This document shows positions 8,970-18,518 of a stretch of 64,000 nucleotides of DNA, in pieces (within the stretch, counting starts at the first letter, position 1; every line of letters starts with the position of its first letter). This DNA is from Pseudomonas sp. PH1b (GTDB lineage Bacteria > Pseudomonadota > Gammaproteobacteria > Pseudomonadales > Pseudomonadaceae): the NCBI RefSeq assembly GCF_000633395.1, contig NZ_AYMU01000003.1:208124-272123 (forward strand). Direction: 5' to 3'. A program made the position numbers and the translations under genes. Under the pieces are notes generated by a model, which had not been told where the DNA came from, searched no databases, and saw only the letters and a list, made by a program, of their open reading frames with translations.

Positions 8970-10757
8970 ATGCCGCCAAGCACCGTGCAAACCTGGACCC
9001 ACGGCGCCCTGCTGCTGGATCCTGCGCGCACCCGCTTCGCCCTGTGGGCGCCGGATGCGGGCTCGGTCAGCGTCGAGCTGGACCACGGCCGGTCGCTGCC
9101 CATGCAGCCGCGGCCCGAGGGCTGGTTCGTGCTCGAGGCCGATTGCCCGGCAGGCAGCCGCTACCGCTTTTCCATCGACGGCCAACTCCAGGTGCCGGAT
9201 CCCGCGTCCCGGTCCCAGGATGGCGATGTCCACGGCCCCAGCCGGGTAGTCGATCCGGCGGCCTATCAGTGGCAGCACCAGCAATGGCGCGGCCGCCCCT
9301 GGCACGAGGCGGTGATCTACGAGCTGCACGTGGGCGTCATGGGCGGCTACCTGGCGGTCCGCCAGGCGTTGCCAGCCCTGGTGGAACTGGGGGTGACCGC
9401 CATCGAGCTGATGCCCCTGGCGGAATTTCCCGGCGAACGCAACTGGGGCTATGACGGGGTCCTGCCCTATGCCCCGGAAGCCTCCTACGGCACTCCCGAA
9501 GACCTCAAGGCGCTGATCGACGCGGCCCACGGCCTGGGCCTGGCGGTGCTCCTCGACGTGGTCTACAACCACTTCGGCCCCGATGGCAATTACCTGCAGC
9601 GCTATGCCGCGCCGTTCTTTCGCGACGACCTGCACACCCCCTGGGGCGCAGCCATCGACTTTCGCCAGCGCCCGGTGCGCGAATTCTTCATCGACAACGC
9701 CCTGATGTGGCTGCTGGAGTACCGCTTCGACGGCCTGCGCCTGGATGCGGTGCACGCCATCGACGACCCGGACTTTCTCGTGGAGCTGGCCCAACGAGTG
9801 CGCCAGGCGGTGCCGGCCGAACGTCACGTGTGGCTCAACCTGGAAAACGAGTTCAACCAGGCCAGCCTGCTGCAGCAGGGTTTCGATGCGCAGTGGAACG
9901 ATGACGGGCACAACGCCCTGCACGTGCTGCTGACCGGGGAAACCGACGCCTACTACGCCGACTTCGCCGACCGGCCCACCGAGCAACTGGCCCGCTGCCT
10001 GAGCCAGGGTTTCGCCTTCCAGGGCCAGGCCAACCGCCACGGTGAATCCCGCGGCGAACCCAGCGGGCACCTGCCCCCCAGTGCCTTCGTGCTGTTCCTG
10101 CAGAACCACGACCAGATCGGCAACCGCGCCTTTGGCGAGCGCCTCAACCAATTGGCGCCGCCCCAGGCGCTGCAGGCAGCCACCGCGCTGTTGCTGCTGT
10201 CGCCGATGATCCCGCTGCTGTTCATGGGCGACGAAGTGGCCGCCCAGGAACCGTTCCTGTTCTTCACCAGCCACCAGGGCGAACTGGCCGAGGCGGTGCG
10301 CGAAGGCCGGCGCAACGAGTTCGCCGCGTTCAGTGCCTTTGCCGACGCCGGGCAACGCCAGCGCATCCCCGACCCGAATGCCCCTTCGACCTTTCACGCC
10401 TCGCGCCCGCAAGCCCTGGCGCAACAGGCCGCGGTGACCCGCGAGTGGTACCGCAGTCTGTTGCAGATCCGCCATCGCGAGTTGATCCCGCGGCTGCCCG
10501 GCGCCCGCGCCCTGGGCGCTCGGGTGCTGGCCGAAGGCGCCCTGAGTGCAGGTTGGCGCCTGGGCGACGGCAGCCTGCTGTGCATCGATTTGAACCTCAG
10601 CCCGCACCGGGTCGAGTGCGCCCCCCTGAGCGGCGCTCGACTGTGCTTCGAGCATCCAGCACAGGCCCACCCGACCGGCGCCCCGCCATTCCTGCCGGCC
10701 TTCAGCGTGCGGGTGCAACTGGACGACAAGACCGCCCCTGATGGAGAACGCCCATGA
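8970..10757 (+). CDS. treZ: Malto-oligosyltrehalose trehalohydrolase TreZ
   Basis: TreZ releases trehalose from maltooligosyl-trehalose made by TreY. The 595-residue protein has an N-terminal CBM48-like domain (TRFALWAPDAGSVSVEL) and a GH13 catalytic barrel. Region I is DVVYNHFGPDGNY. The nucleophile Asp is in GLRLDAVHAIDDP, the acid/base Glu in WLNLENEFNQA (the LENE form is typical of TreZ), and the third Asp in LQNHDQIGNRAFGERL. A short C-terminal beta domain follows. The GGGAGG ribosome site lies in the gap after glgA, and the stop overlaps malQ by ATGA. Operon partners TreY and MalQ support the assignment. Confidence 0.95.
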   Translation: MPPSTVQTWTHGALLLDPARTRFALWAPDAGSVSVELDHGRSLPMQPRPEGWFVLEADCPAGSRYRFSIDGQLQVPDPASRSQDGDVHGPSRVVDPAAYQWQHQQWRGRPWHEAVIYELHVGVMGGYLAVRQALPALVELGVTAIELMPLAEFPGERNWGYDGVLPYAPEASYGTPEDLKALIDAAHGLGLAVLLDVVYNHFGPDGNYLQRYAAPFFRDDLHTPWGAAIDFRQRPVREFFIDNALMWLLEYRFDGLRLDAVHAIDDPDFLVELAQRVRQAVPAERHVWLNLENEFNQASLLQQGFDAQWNDDGHNALHVLLTGETDAYYADFADRPTEQLARCLSQGFAFQGQANRHGESRGEPSGHLPPSAFVLFLQNHDQIGNRAFGERLNQLAPPQALQAATALLLLSPMIPLLFMGDEVAAQEPFLFFTSHQGELAEAVREGRRNEFAAFSAFADAGQRQRIPDPNAPSTFHASRPQALAQQAAVTREWYRSLLQIRHRELIPRLPGARALGARVLAEGALSAGWRLGDGSLLCIDLNLSPHRVECAPLSGARLCFEHPAQAHPTGAPPFLPAFSVRVQLDDKTAPDGERP

Positions 10758-12835
10758 GCAACGCGCCACTGGAAATACTCGCCAGCCGCGCCGGCCTGGC
10801 CGTGGACTGGATCGATGCCAACGGCCGCCCGCAAAAGGTCGAGGACCGGGTACTGCGGGCGGTGCTGGCCGGCCTCGGTCACCCGGCCGACGACGACCAG
10901 CAGATCCGCGACAGCCTGCAGCAGTTGCAACAACAGCAACAAAGCCGCCACCTGCCACCGCTGCTGACCGCCGATGTCGGCCAGGCCCTGGACCTGGCCC
11001 GCTACTTCGCGCCCCTGACGCCATGCCAGGTGCAACTGGAAGACGGCCAGGCCCTGCAACTGCAACTCGATGACGCCAGCCGGCTGACCGGGCTGCTGCC
11101 CCCCGGCTACCACCAGGTGAACGTCGAGGACGAGCGCTTCATCCTCGCCGTGGCCCCCGAGCGCTGCTACAGCGTGGCCGACGCCGTGGACCAGGCCACC
11201 CCGCGGGCCTGGGGCCTGAGCGTGCAACTCTATGCCCTGCGCCGCAGCGGCGACGGCGGTTTCGGTGACGCCCAGGCCCTGGAGGAGCTGGCCCGCCAGG
11301 CTGCCGAACGTGGCGCCGAGGCCCTGGCCATCAGCCCGCTGCATGCGATGTTCAGCAGCGACCCCCAGCGCTACAGCCCCTACTCCCCCTCCAGCCGCCT
11401 GTTCCTCAATAGTTTGTACGCCGCCCCCGGGGCGATCTTCGGCGAGCGCGCCTGGCGCAACGCGATCGAAAGCTGCGGCTTGAGCGAGCAGTGGCAGGCA
11501 CTGGAGCAGCAGCCCCTGATCGACTGGCCCCAGGCCGCCCAGGCCAAGCTGCAGGCCATGCGTGCCTTGTACCAGGGCTTTTGCCACAGTGAGCACCCAC
11601 TGCATCCGGACTTCGCCAGTTACCGCCAGGCCGCCGGCGAGGCCCTGGAAAACCACTGCCGCTTCGAAGCCATCCAGGCCCAGCGCGCGGCCCGGGGCGA
11701 GCCCCTCGACTGGCGCCAGTGGCCCGAACACTGGCGCGACCCGGCCAGCCCGGCCCTGGCTCGCTTCGCCGAGGAGCAGGCCGAGGAAATCGGCTTCCAT
11801 GCCTTTTGCCAGTGGCTGATCGCACGCAACCTGCAACGGGCGCAAAGCGCAGCCCGCAGCAGCGGCATGGGCATCGGCCTGATCGCCGACCTGGCGGTGG
11901 GCGCCGACGGCGGCGGCAGCCAGGCCTGGAGCCGCCAGGACCAGTTGCTGGCGGCGCTGACCGTGGGCGCGCCACCGGACATCCTCAATCGCCAGGGCCA
12001 GGGCTGGGGGATTTCCGCCTTTTCCCCGGAGGGCCTGCAACGCCATGGCTTTCGCGCCTTCATCGAGATGCTCCGGGCCAACTTCGCCCACGCCGGTGGC
12101 TTGCGCATCGACCATGTGATGGGCCTGCAGCGGCTCTGGGTGATTCCCCTCGGCGCCCCTCCCAGTGACGGCGCCTACCTCTACTATCCCGTGGACGACC
12201 TGCTGCGCCTGCTGACCCTGGAATCCCACCGTCACCAGGCCATTGTCCTGGGCGAAGACCTGGGTACAGTGCCCGACGGCCTGCGGGAGAAACTCGCGGC
12301 CCGGGCCATGCTCGGCATGCGGGTGCTGCTGTTCGAACAGGACCACGGCTGCCACTTCAAACCCATCCTCGACTGGCCGGACAATGCCCTGGCCACCACC
12401 AGTACCCACGACCTGCCGACCCTCAACGGCTGGTGGCACGGCCGCGACATCGACTGGAACCTGCGCCTGGGCCTGGTGGACGAACCCGGTGCGCTGCAGT
12501 GGCGCGAACACCGCCAGCGTGAACGCGAGGGCCTGCGCCAGGCCCTCGCCCAGGACCCGCAGAACTTTCGCGAAGAGGCCCACGAAGCCGACCAGGTGCT
12601 GGACGCCAGCGTGCGCTTCCTTGGCCATACCCGGGCCCCGTTGGTCCTGCTGCCGCTGGAGGACGCCCTGGGCATCGACGAGCAGGCCAACCTGCCCGGC
12701 ACCCTCGACACTCACCCCAACTGGCGCCGGCGCCTGGCCAGTGCCAGCCGGCACCTGCTGGACGACGCCGACGCCGCCCGGCGCCTGGAACTGCTGGCCT
12801 GCGCCCGGCAACAAGCCCTTGAGCGTGATCGATGA
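10754..12835 (+). CDS. malQ: 4-alpha-glucanotransferase MalQ
   Basis: MalQ (amylomaltase, GH77) transfers alpha-1,4-glucan segments between maltooligosaccharides, recycling short chains within the glucan/trehalose pathway. The 693-residue sequence has the GH77 catalytic motifs in order: nucleophile Asp in GLRIDHVMGLQRLW, acid/base Glu in VLGEDLGTVPDGLRE, and Asp in TSTHDLPTLNGWW. An N-terminal helical/beta extension of about 150 residues, rich in Gln around residues 55-65, precedes the barrel, as in enterobacterial and pseudomonad MalQ. It overlaps treZ and treY by 4 bp (ATGA) on each side, so the three are tightly coupled. Confidence 0.95.
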   Translation: MSNAPLEILASRAGLAVDWIDANGRPQKVEDRVLRAVLAGLGHPADDDQQIRDSLQQLQQQQQSRHLPPLLTADVGQALDLARYFAPLTPCQVQLEDGQALQLQLDDASRLTGLLPPGYHQVNVEDERFILAVAPERCYSVADAVDQATPRAWGLSVQLYALRRSGDGGFGDAQALEELARQAAERGAEALAISPLHAMFSSDPQRYSPYSPSSRLFLNSLYAAPGAIFGERAWRNAIESCGLSEQWQALEQQPLIDWPQAAQAKLQAMRALYQGFCHSEHPLHPDFASYRQAAGEALENHCRFEAIQAQRAARGEPLDWRQWPEHWRDPASPALARFAEEQAEEIGFHAFCQWLIARNLQRAQSAARSSGMGIGLIADLAVGADGGGSQAWSRQDQLLAALTVGAPPDILNRQGQGWGISAFSPEGLQRHGFRAFIEMLRANFAHAGGLRIDHVMGLQRLWVIPLGAPPSDGAYLYYPVDDLLRLLTLESHRHQAIVLGEDLGTVPDGLREKLAARAMLGMRVLLFEQDHGCHFKPILDWPDNALATTSTHDLPTLNGWWHGRDIDWNLRLGLVDEPGALQWREHRQREREGLRQALAQDPQNFREEAHEADQVLDASVRFLGHTRAPLVLLPLEDALGIDEQANLPGTLDTHPNWRRRLASASRHLLDDADAARRLELLACARQQALERDR

Positions 12836-15618
12836 ACGAGCCGAGCCAACCCACCCTGCGAGCCAGCCTGCGCCTGCAGTTCCACCGCGACTTCACCCTC
12901 GACGACGCCGTGCCCCTGGTGCCCTATTTCGCTCGCCTGGGCATCAGCCACCTCTACGCCTCGCCGCTGCTGTGCGCCCGGGCCGGTTCGATGCACGGCT
13001 ATGACGTGGTCGACCCGACCCGGGTCAACCCGGAGCTTGGCGGCGAAGCTGCGCTCCGACGCCTGGTGGCGGCCCTGCGCCAGCAGCAGATGGGCCTGAT
13101 CCTGGATATCGTCTCCAACCACATGGCCGTGGGCGGCGCCGACAATCCCTGGTGGCTGGACCTGTTGCAATGGGGGCGCCTGAGCCCGTACGGCGAGTTC
13201 TTCGATATCCAGTGGCACTCCCCGGACCCGTTGATGGAAGGCCAGTTGCTGCTGCCCTTCCTTGCCAGCGACTACGGCGTGGCCCTGCAGGAAGGCAGCC
13301 TGCAGCTGCAGCTGGACCACGACCTGCAAGGCTTTCATGTGCAGCACCACGAACACTGCTTCCCGATCTGCCCCACCGATTACGGGGAACTGCTGCGGCT
13401 GGACAGCCTCCTGGACAGCAACGCGGCCGCCGCCCTGAAGGACCTGGCCGACGGCTTTGCCGCCTTGCGCTTCAACAGCGACGCCCATGCCCAGGCCCAG
13501 CCCTTGCAGCAGGCCCTGGGCCAACGGCTGCAGCAGGCGCCGCTGCGCCAGGCCGTTGAGGGCCACCTGCAGCACTACGATTCCCGGCAGCCGCAAGGTT
13601 TCAACCGCCTGCATCAGCTGCTGGAGCAGCAGAGCTACCGCCTGGCCAGTTGGCGTACCGCAGCCGACGACATCAACTGGCGGCGCTTCTTCGACGTCAA
13701 TGAACTGGGGGGCCTGCGGGTCGAGCGTCCGGCGGTGTTCAAGGCCACCCACGCGAAGATCTTCGAGTTGATCGAACAGGGCCTGGTGGACGGGCTGCGC
13801 ATCGATCATGTCGACGGCCTGGCCGATCCCCGGGGCTATTGCCGCAAGCTGCGGCGGCGGGTCGATGCCCTGCGCCCCGGCGAACACCTGCCGATCTACG
13901 TCGAGAAGATCCTTGGCGCCGGCGAGACCCTGCACCGCGACTGGGGGGTGGACGGCAGCACCGGCTACGAATTCATGAACCAGCTGTCGCTGCTGCAACA
14001 GGCGCCCAGTGGCCAGCCGCTGCTGGCTGAGCTCTGGAGCCGGCACAGCCAGCGCCCGGCCGACTTCGAGGCCGAGGCCCGGCTGGCGCGCCAGCAGATC
14101 CTCAACGGCTCCCTGGCCGGCGACTTTGAAAGCGTCGCCCAGGCCCTGCTGCAAGTGGCGCGGCTGGACCTGATGAGCCGCGACCTGACCCTGGGCGCGA
14201 TCCGCCGGGCCCTGCAGGAGCTGATCGTGCATTTCCCGGTGTACCGCACCTACATCAGCGCCTGCGGCCGAGGCCGGCAGGACCAGCACTTTTTCCAGCA
14301 GGCCCTGGACGGCGCCCGGTCCCGCCTGAGCGAGGCCGACTGGCCGGTGCTCGACTACCTGCAGCACTGGCTGGGTGGCCAGGGCTGGCGCCGCCAGCCG
14401 CCCGGCCGCCCGCGCAAGCTGCTGCGCCATGCCTGCGTGCGCTTCCAGCAACTTACTTCACCGGCGGCGGCCAAGGCGGTGGAGGACACCGCCTTCTACC
14501 GTAGCGCGGTGCTGCTGGCGCGCAACGACGTGGGCTTCAACCCCGAGCAGTTCAGCGCCCCGCCGGCGGCCTTCCACAGGGCTTGCGAACAGCGCCTGGA
14601 GGCCTTCCCCGACAACCTGTTGAGCACCGCCACCCATGACCACAAGCGCGGTGAAGACAGCCGGGCGCGCCTGGCGGTGCTCAGTGAGCGCGCCGACTGG
14701 TACGCACGCCAGGTTGCCGATTGGCGCCAGCAGGCGACGGCCTTGCGCCAGCGTGCCGACGCCCCCTCTGCCGGCGATGAACTGATCCTCTACCAGAGCC
14801 TGCTGGGCAGTTGGCCCCTGGACCTGCAGGCCGACGATCCCGAGGCCCTGGAAGAATACGCCGGGCGGATCTGGCAATGGCAGCTCAAGGCCTTGCGCGA
14901 AGCCAAACTGCACAGCAGCTGGGCCGCCCCGAACCCGGAATACGAAGGCGCGGTGCAGGCCTTCGTCGAGGTCCTGCTGCGTTCACCCCGGGGCCTGGCG
15001 CTGCGCCAGTCGATCGCTGCGGCAGTCCAGGCCATCGCCCCGGCCGGGGCCCTCAACAGCCTGGCGCAAACTTTGCTGCGCATGACCGTACCGGGGGTGC
15101 CGGACCTGTACCAGGGCAACGAGTTCTGGGACTTCAGCCTGGTCGACCCGGACAACCGCCGGCCCGTGGACTACTTGGCCCGGCAACGGGCACTGGAGGG
15201 CCCGGACGATCCACGCGAGTGGCTTGCCCAGTGGCGCGACGGGCGTATCAAGCAAGGCCTGATTGCCCGCACCCTGGGCCTGCGCCGCCAATACCCGGAG
15301 CTGTTTCGCCGGGGGCATTACCAGCCCTTGCCGGTGCTTGGTGAACAGGCCGGGCGGGTCCTGGCCTTCATGCGCGAATACCAGGCGCAACGGCTGCTGG
15401 TGATCGTGCCGATCCAGGTCGCCGGGCTGCTGGAGCACAGCGCACGGCCCCAGGTGGATGCGCCACTTTGGGGCGATACCCGGGTGCAGCTACCGTTCGC
15501 CGCCTCGGCTCGCAACTTGAATGGACTTTTTCCGATGGGGGCAGTCACACCCCACAGGGAGCTGATGATCAGTGCCGTTTTGCAAGATTTTGCGCTCAAC
15601 CTTTTGATCCAACCTTGA
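12832..15618 (+). CDS. treY: Maltooligosyl trehalose synthase TreY
   Basis: TreY isomerises the reducing-end alpha-1,4 bond of a maltodextrin to alpha,alpha-1,1, yielding maltooligosyl-trehalose for TreZ. The 928-residue GH13 protein shows LRLQFHRDFTLDDAVPLVPY at the N-terminus, region I DIVSNHMAVGG, nucleophile Asp in GLRIDHVDGLADPRGY, Glu in IYVEKILGAGETL and Asp in TATHDHKRGEDSRARL. The tail ends in a beta domain. Length and motifs match bacterial TreY, which usually run somewhat shorter than 900 residues. The start overlaps the malQ stop (ATGA). The gene is followed after 21 bp by a small DUF2934 gene. Confidence 0.95.
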   Translation: MNEPSQPTLRASLRLQFHRDFTLDDAVPLVPYFARLGISHLYASPLLCARAGSMHGYDVVDPTRVNPELGGEAALRRLVAALRQQQMGLILDIVSNHMAVGGADNPWWLDLLQWGRLSPYGEFFDIQWHSPDPLMEGQLLLPFLASDYGVALQEGSLQLQLDHDLQGFHVQHHEHCFPICPTDYGELLRLDSLLDSNAAAALKDLADGFAALRFNSDAHAQAQPLQQALGQRLQQAPLRQAVEGHLQHYDSRQPQGFNRLHQLLEQQSYRLASWRTAADDINWRRFFDVNELGGLRVERPAVFKATHAKIFELIEQGLVDGLRIDHVDGLADPRGYCRKLRRRVDALRPGEHLPIYVEKILGAGETLHRDWGVDGSTGYEFMNQLSLLQQAPSGQPLLAELWSRHSQRPADFEAEARLARQQILNGSLAGDFESVAQALLQVARLDLMSRDLTLGAIRRALQELIVHFPVYRTYISACGRGRQDQHFFQQALDGARSRLSEADWPVLDYLQHWLGGQGWRRQPPGRPRKLLRHACVRFQQLTSPAAAKAVEDTAFYRSAVLLARNDVGFNPEQFSAPPAAFHRACEQRLEAFPDNLLSTATHDHKRGEDSRARLAVLSERADWYARQVADWRQQATALRQRADAPSAGDELILYQSLLGSWPLDLQADDPEALEEYAGRIWQWQLKALREAKLHSSWAAPNPEYEGAVQAFVEVLLRSPRGLALRQSIAAAVQAIAPAGALNSLAQTLLRMTVPGVPDLYQGNEFWDFSLVDPDNRRPVDYLARQRALEGPDDPREWLAQWRDGRIKQGLIARTLGLRRQYPELFRRGHYQPLPVLGEQAGRVLAFMREYQAQRLLVIVPIQVAGLLEHSARPQVDAPLWGDTRVQLPFAASARNLNGLFPMGAVTPHRELMISAVLQDFALNLLIQP

Positions 15619-15639
15619 GTTCAGTCCAGGAGCATTGCG

Positions 15640-15927
15640 ATGAGTACCGACGACAAACGCATTCGAGAGTTTGCCTATCAGATCTGGGAATCGGAAGGCA
15701 AGCCTGAAGGCCACGAGGCCCGTCATTGGGAGATGGCGCGCAAGCTCGCCGAGGCCGAGGCCCTGGCGCCGAGCAAATCGCCCAGGGCCGGCAAGGCCAA
15801 ACCTGCGCCAGCCAAGGCCGCCGCCAAGCCCAAGGCCAAGTCGGCCGCTGCCCTGGTGGTGCCGCCGGGCGAACAGCCGCAGGTGGCGAAGAAACCCCGG
15901 GCACCGCGCAAGCCGCCCGCCAACTGA
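15640..15927 (+). CDS. DUF2934 protein with Lys/Ala/Pro-rich tail
   Basis: This is a 95-residue protein. Residues 5-40 form the DUF2934 motif (IREFAYQIWESEGKPEGHE followed by RHWEMARKLAEAEA). The rest is a low-complexity basic tail rich in Lys, Ala and Pro, like histone-H1-type tails. A CAGGAG ribosome site precedes the ATG. It lies between treY and glgX in the same direction, and I recall a DUF2934 gene in the same place in P. aeruginosa (PA2161). The function is unknown. The conserved position suggests a role connected with glucan or stress metabolism, and the tail suggests nucleic-acid or polyanion binding, but both are inference. Confidence 0.85.
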   Translation: MSTDDKRIREFAYQIWESEGKPEGHEARHWEMARKLAEAEALAPSKSPRAGKAKPAPAKAAAKPKAKSAAALVVPPGEQPQVAKKPRAPRKPPAN

Positions 15928-16067
15928 CACCGCTCCCGCCCTGATCGTTGGCGTGCCCCCGTGGTGCCGTGCGGCGCCACAACCACCGCGCGCGCCCGCA
16001 ACAAACCCGACGACCTGGCCCGTCACCCGGCCCAGTAACCGCGCACACCTTGACTGCAGGAGCAATC

Positions 16068-18245
16068 ATGACCCGACCCCAGCCGCCCCAAACCTCCACT
16101 CCCGAGTGCGACGCCTCGCGCATTCGTGAAGGCTTGCCCTTCCCCCTCGGCGCCACCTGGGACGGCCTGGGGGTCAATTTCGCGCTGTTCTCGGCCAATG
16201 CCACCAAGGTCGAGCTCTGTGTGTTCGACGACGCCGGTGAAGTGGAACTCGAACGCATCGAACTGCCGGAGTACACCGACGAAATCTTCCACGGCTACTT
16301 GCCCGACGCCCATCCCGGGCTGATCTACGGCTATCGGGTATACGGCCCCTACGATCCGGCCAACGGTCACCGCTTCAACCCCAACAAGCTGCTGATCGAC
16401 CCCTATGCCAAGCAGTTGGTGGGCCAATTGAAATGGTCCGAGGCGCTGTTCGGCTACACCATCGGCCACCCCGATGCCGACCTCAGCTTTGACGAGCGCG
16501 ACAGCGCGCCCTTCGTGCCCAAGTGCAAGGTCATCGACCCGGCCCACACCTGGGGCAACGACCAGCGGGTCAGCGTGCCCTGGGACAAGACCCTGATCTA
16601 CGAGACCCACGTGCGCGGCTTTACCATGCGGCACCCGGCGGTGCCGGAGCACCTGCGGGGCACCTTCGCCGGGTTGATGGTGGACGATGTGCTGGAGCAC
16701 ATCCGCAAGCTCGGGGTGTCTTCGGTGGAACTGCTGCCGATCCACGCCTTCGTCAACGACCAGCACCTGCTGCACAAGGGCATGACCAACTACTGGGGCT
16801 ACAACAGCATCGCCTTCTTCGCCCCCGACCCGCGCTACCTGGCCAGCGGCAAGATCGCCGAGTTCAAGGAAATGGTCGCGCACCTGCATGAGGCCGGGCT
16901 GGAGGTGCTGCTGGACGTGGTCTACAACCACACCGCCGAAGGCAACGAGCAAGGCCCGACCCTGTCCATGCGCGGCATCGACAATGCCTCCTACTACCGC
17001 CTGATGCCCGATGACAAGCGCTTCTACATCAACGACTCGGGCACCGGCAACACCCTGGACCTGAGCCACCCCTGCGTGCTGCAGATGGTCACCGACTCGC
17101 TGCGCTACTGGGCCACGGAAATGCACGTGGACGGCTTCCGCTTCGATCTGGCAACCATCCTCGGGCGCTACCACGACGGTTTCGACGAGCGCCACAGCTT
17201 CCTCGTGGCCTGTCGCCAGGACCCGCTGCTGCGCCAGGTGAAGATGATCGCCGAACCCTGGGACTGCGGGCCCGGCGGCTACCAGGTGGGCAATTTCCCA
17301 CCGGGCTGGATGGAATGGAACGACCGCTTCCGCGACACCGTGCGCGCCTTCTGGAAAGGCGACGACGGCCAGTTGGCAGACTTCGCCGGGCGCCTGACCG
17401 CCTCCGGCGAGATGTTCAACCAGCGCGGCCGGCGGCCCTATGCCTCGGTCAACTTCGTCACCGCCCATGACGGTTTCACCCTGCACGACCTGGTGTCCTA
17501 CAACGACAAGCACAACGAAGCCAACGACGAGAACAACCAGGACGGCAGCAACAACAACCTGTCCTGGAACCACGGCGTCGAAGGCCCCACCGACGACCCC
17601 GAGATCAATGCCCTGCGCCTGCGCCAGATGCGCAACTTCTTCGCCACCCTGCTGCTGGCCCAGGGCACACCGATGCTGGTGGCCGGCGATGAGTTCGCCC
17701 GCACCCAGCACGGCAACAACAATGCCTACTGCCAGGACAGCGAGATCGGCTGGGTCAACTGGGACCTGGACGCCGACGGCAAGTCGCTGCTCAAGTTCGT
17801 CAAGCGCCTGATCAAGCTGCGCATGAGCTACCCGATCCTGCGGCGCGGGCGCTTCCTGGTGGGCAACTACAACGAGGACATCGGGGTCAAGGACGTCACC
17901 TGGCTGGCCCCGGACGGTACGGAAATGACCACCGAGCACTGGCAGGATGCCCACGGCCGCTGCCTGGGCATGCTCCTCGACGGTCGCGCCCAGGAAACCG
18001 GAATTCGTCGCCCCGGGGCCGATGCCACGGTGCTGCTGGTGGTCAACGCCCACCACGACATTGTCAACTTCCGCCTGCCCCAGGTGCCCGCCGGAGAGTT
18101 CTGGACCTGCATGATCGACACCAATCAGCCCGCGGTGCGTGGCCAGGAGCGCTTTGCCTTTGACCATGAATACTCGGTCACCGGGCGCTCGCTGCTGCTC
18201 TTCGAACTCCAGCACGGCTCGGGCAACGGCGAGGCCGAGGGCTGA
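16068..18245 (+). CDS. glgX: Glycogen debranching enzyme GlgX
   Basis: GlgX is an isoamylase-type GH13_11 enzyme that hydrolyses alpha-1,6 branches of glycogen limit dextrin. The start at 16068 (MTRPQPPQTSTPE) has a GCAGGA ribosome site 7 bp upstream and gives 725 residues. The longer frame from 15948 has no such site. An N-terminal CBM48 domain (GVNFALFSANATKVELCVFD) is followed by region I DVVYNHTAEGNEQGP, nucleophile Asp in VDGFRFDLATILGR, Glu in MIAEPWDCGPGGYQ and Asp in TAHDGFTLHDLVSYNDKHN. The Asn-rich segment after the last motif (NEANDENNQDGSNNN) is typical of GlgX. It closes the rightward arm of the cluster. Confidence 0.95.
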   Translation: MTRPQPPQTSTPECDASRIREGLPFPLGATWDGLGVNFALFSANATKVELCVFDDAGEVELERIELPEYTDEIFHGYLPDAHPGLIYGYRVYGPYDPANGHRFNPNKLLIDPYAKQLVGQLKWSEALFGYTIGHPDADLSFDERDSAPFVPKCKVIDPAHTWGNDQRVSVPWDKTLIYETHVRGFTMRHPAVPEHLRGTFAGLMVDDVLEHIRKLGVSSVELLPIHAFVNDQHLLHKGMTNYWGYNSIAFFAPDPRYLASGKIAEFKEMVAHLHEAGLEVLLDVVYNHTAEGNEQGPTLSMRGIDNASYYRLMPDDKRFYINDSGTGNTLDLSHPCVLQMVTDSLRYWATEMHVDGFRFDLATILGRYHDGFDERHSFLVACRQDPLLRQVKMIAEPWDCGPGGYQVGNFPPGWMEWNDRFRDTVRAFWKGDDGQLADFAGRLTASGEMFNQRGRRPYASVNFVTAHDGFTLHDLVSYNDKHNEANDENNQDGSNNNLSWNHGVEGPTDDPEINALRLRQMRNFFATLLLAQGTPMLVAGDEFARTQHGNNNAYCQDSEIGWVNWDLDADGKSLLKFVKRLIKLRMSYPILRRGRFLVGNYNEDIGVKDVTWLAPDGTEMTTEHWQDAHGRCLGMLLDGRAQETGIRRPGADATVLLVVNAHHDIVNFRLPQVPAGEFWTCMIDTNQPAVRGQERFAFDHEYSVTGRSLLLFELQHGSGNGEAEG

Positions 18246-18338
18246 AAAACTGTGACGCAGTGCGTTGTTGCAGCTTTATCGGCGATTGCTTGCGCTGCGG
18301 GAGGCAATTGCCGTCTACCCTGATAAACGACACCTCAA

Positions 18339-18368
18339 GGGGCCAACGAGCCGTGTATGATTGGCCCC
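18339..18368. other. Inverted repeat downstream of glgX
   Basis: GGGGCCAA (18339-18346) and TTGGCCCC (18361-18368) form a perfect 8-bp stem with a 14-base loop, about 95 bp after the glgX stop. No T-tract follows, so it may be a factor-dependent terminator, mRNA-stabilising hairpin or operator for the following gene. The rest of the 18246-18518 gap shows nothing else I can name. Confidence 0.4.
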
Positions 18369-18518
18369 CTGATTCACGGCAACCCAAGGTAGGGAACGCC
18401 GGTATGCCACGCTGCGGCCGATGCCGGATACACAGCGTGGGGTACGAACCCCAGGACACCTGCGAACGTCGAACCACTGACCCGCGTGTGCCGCACAGGA
18501 ACAGGGATGTGACACCTC

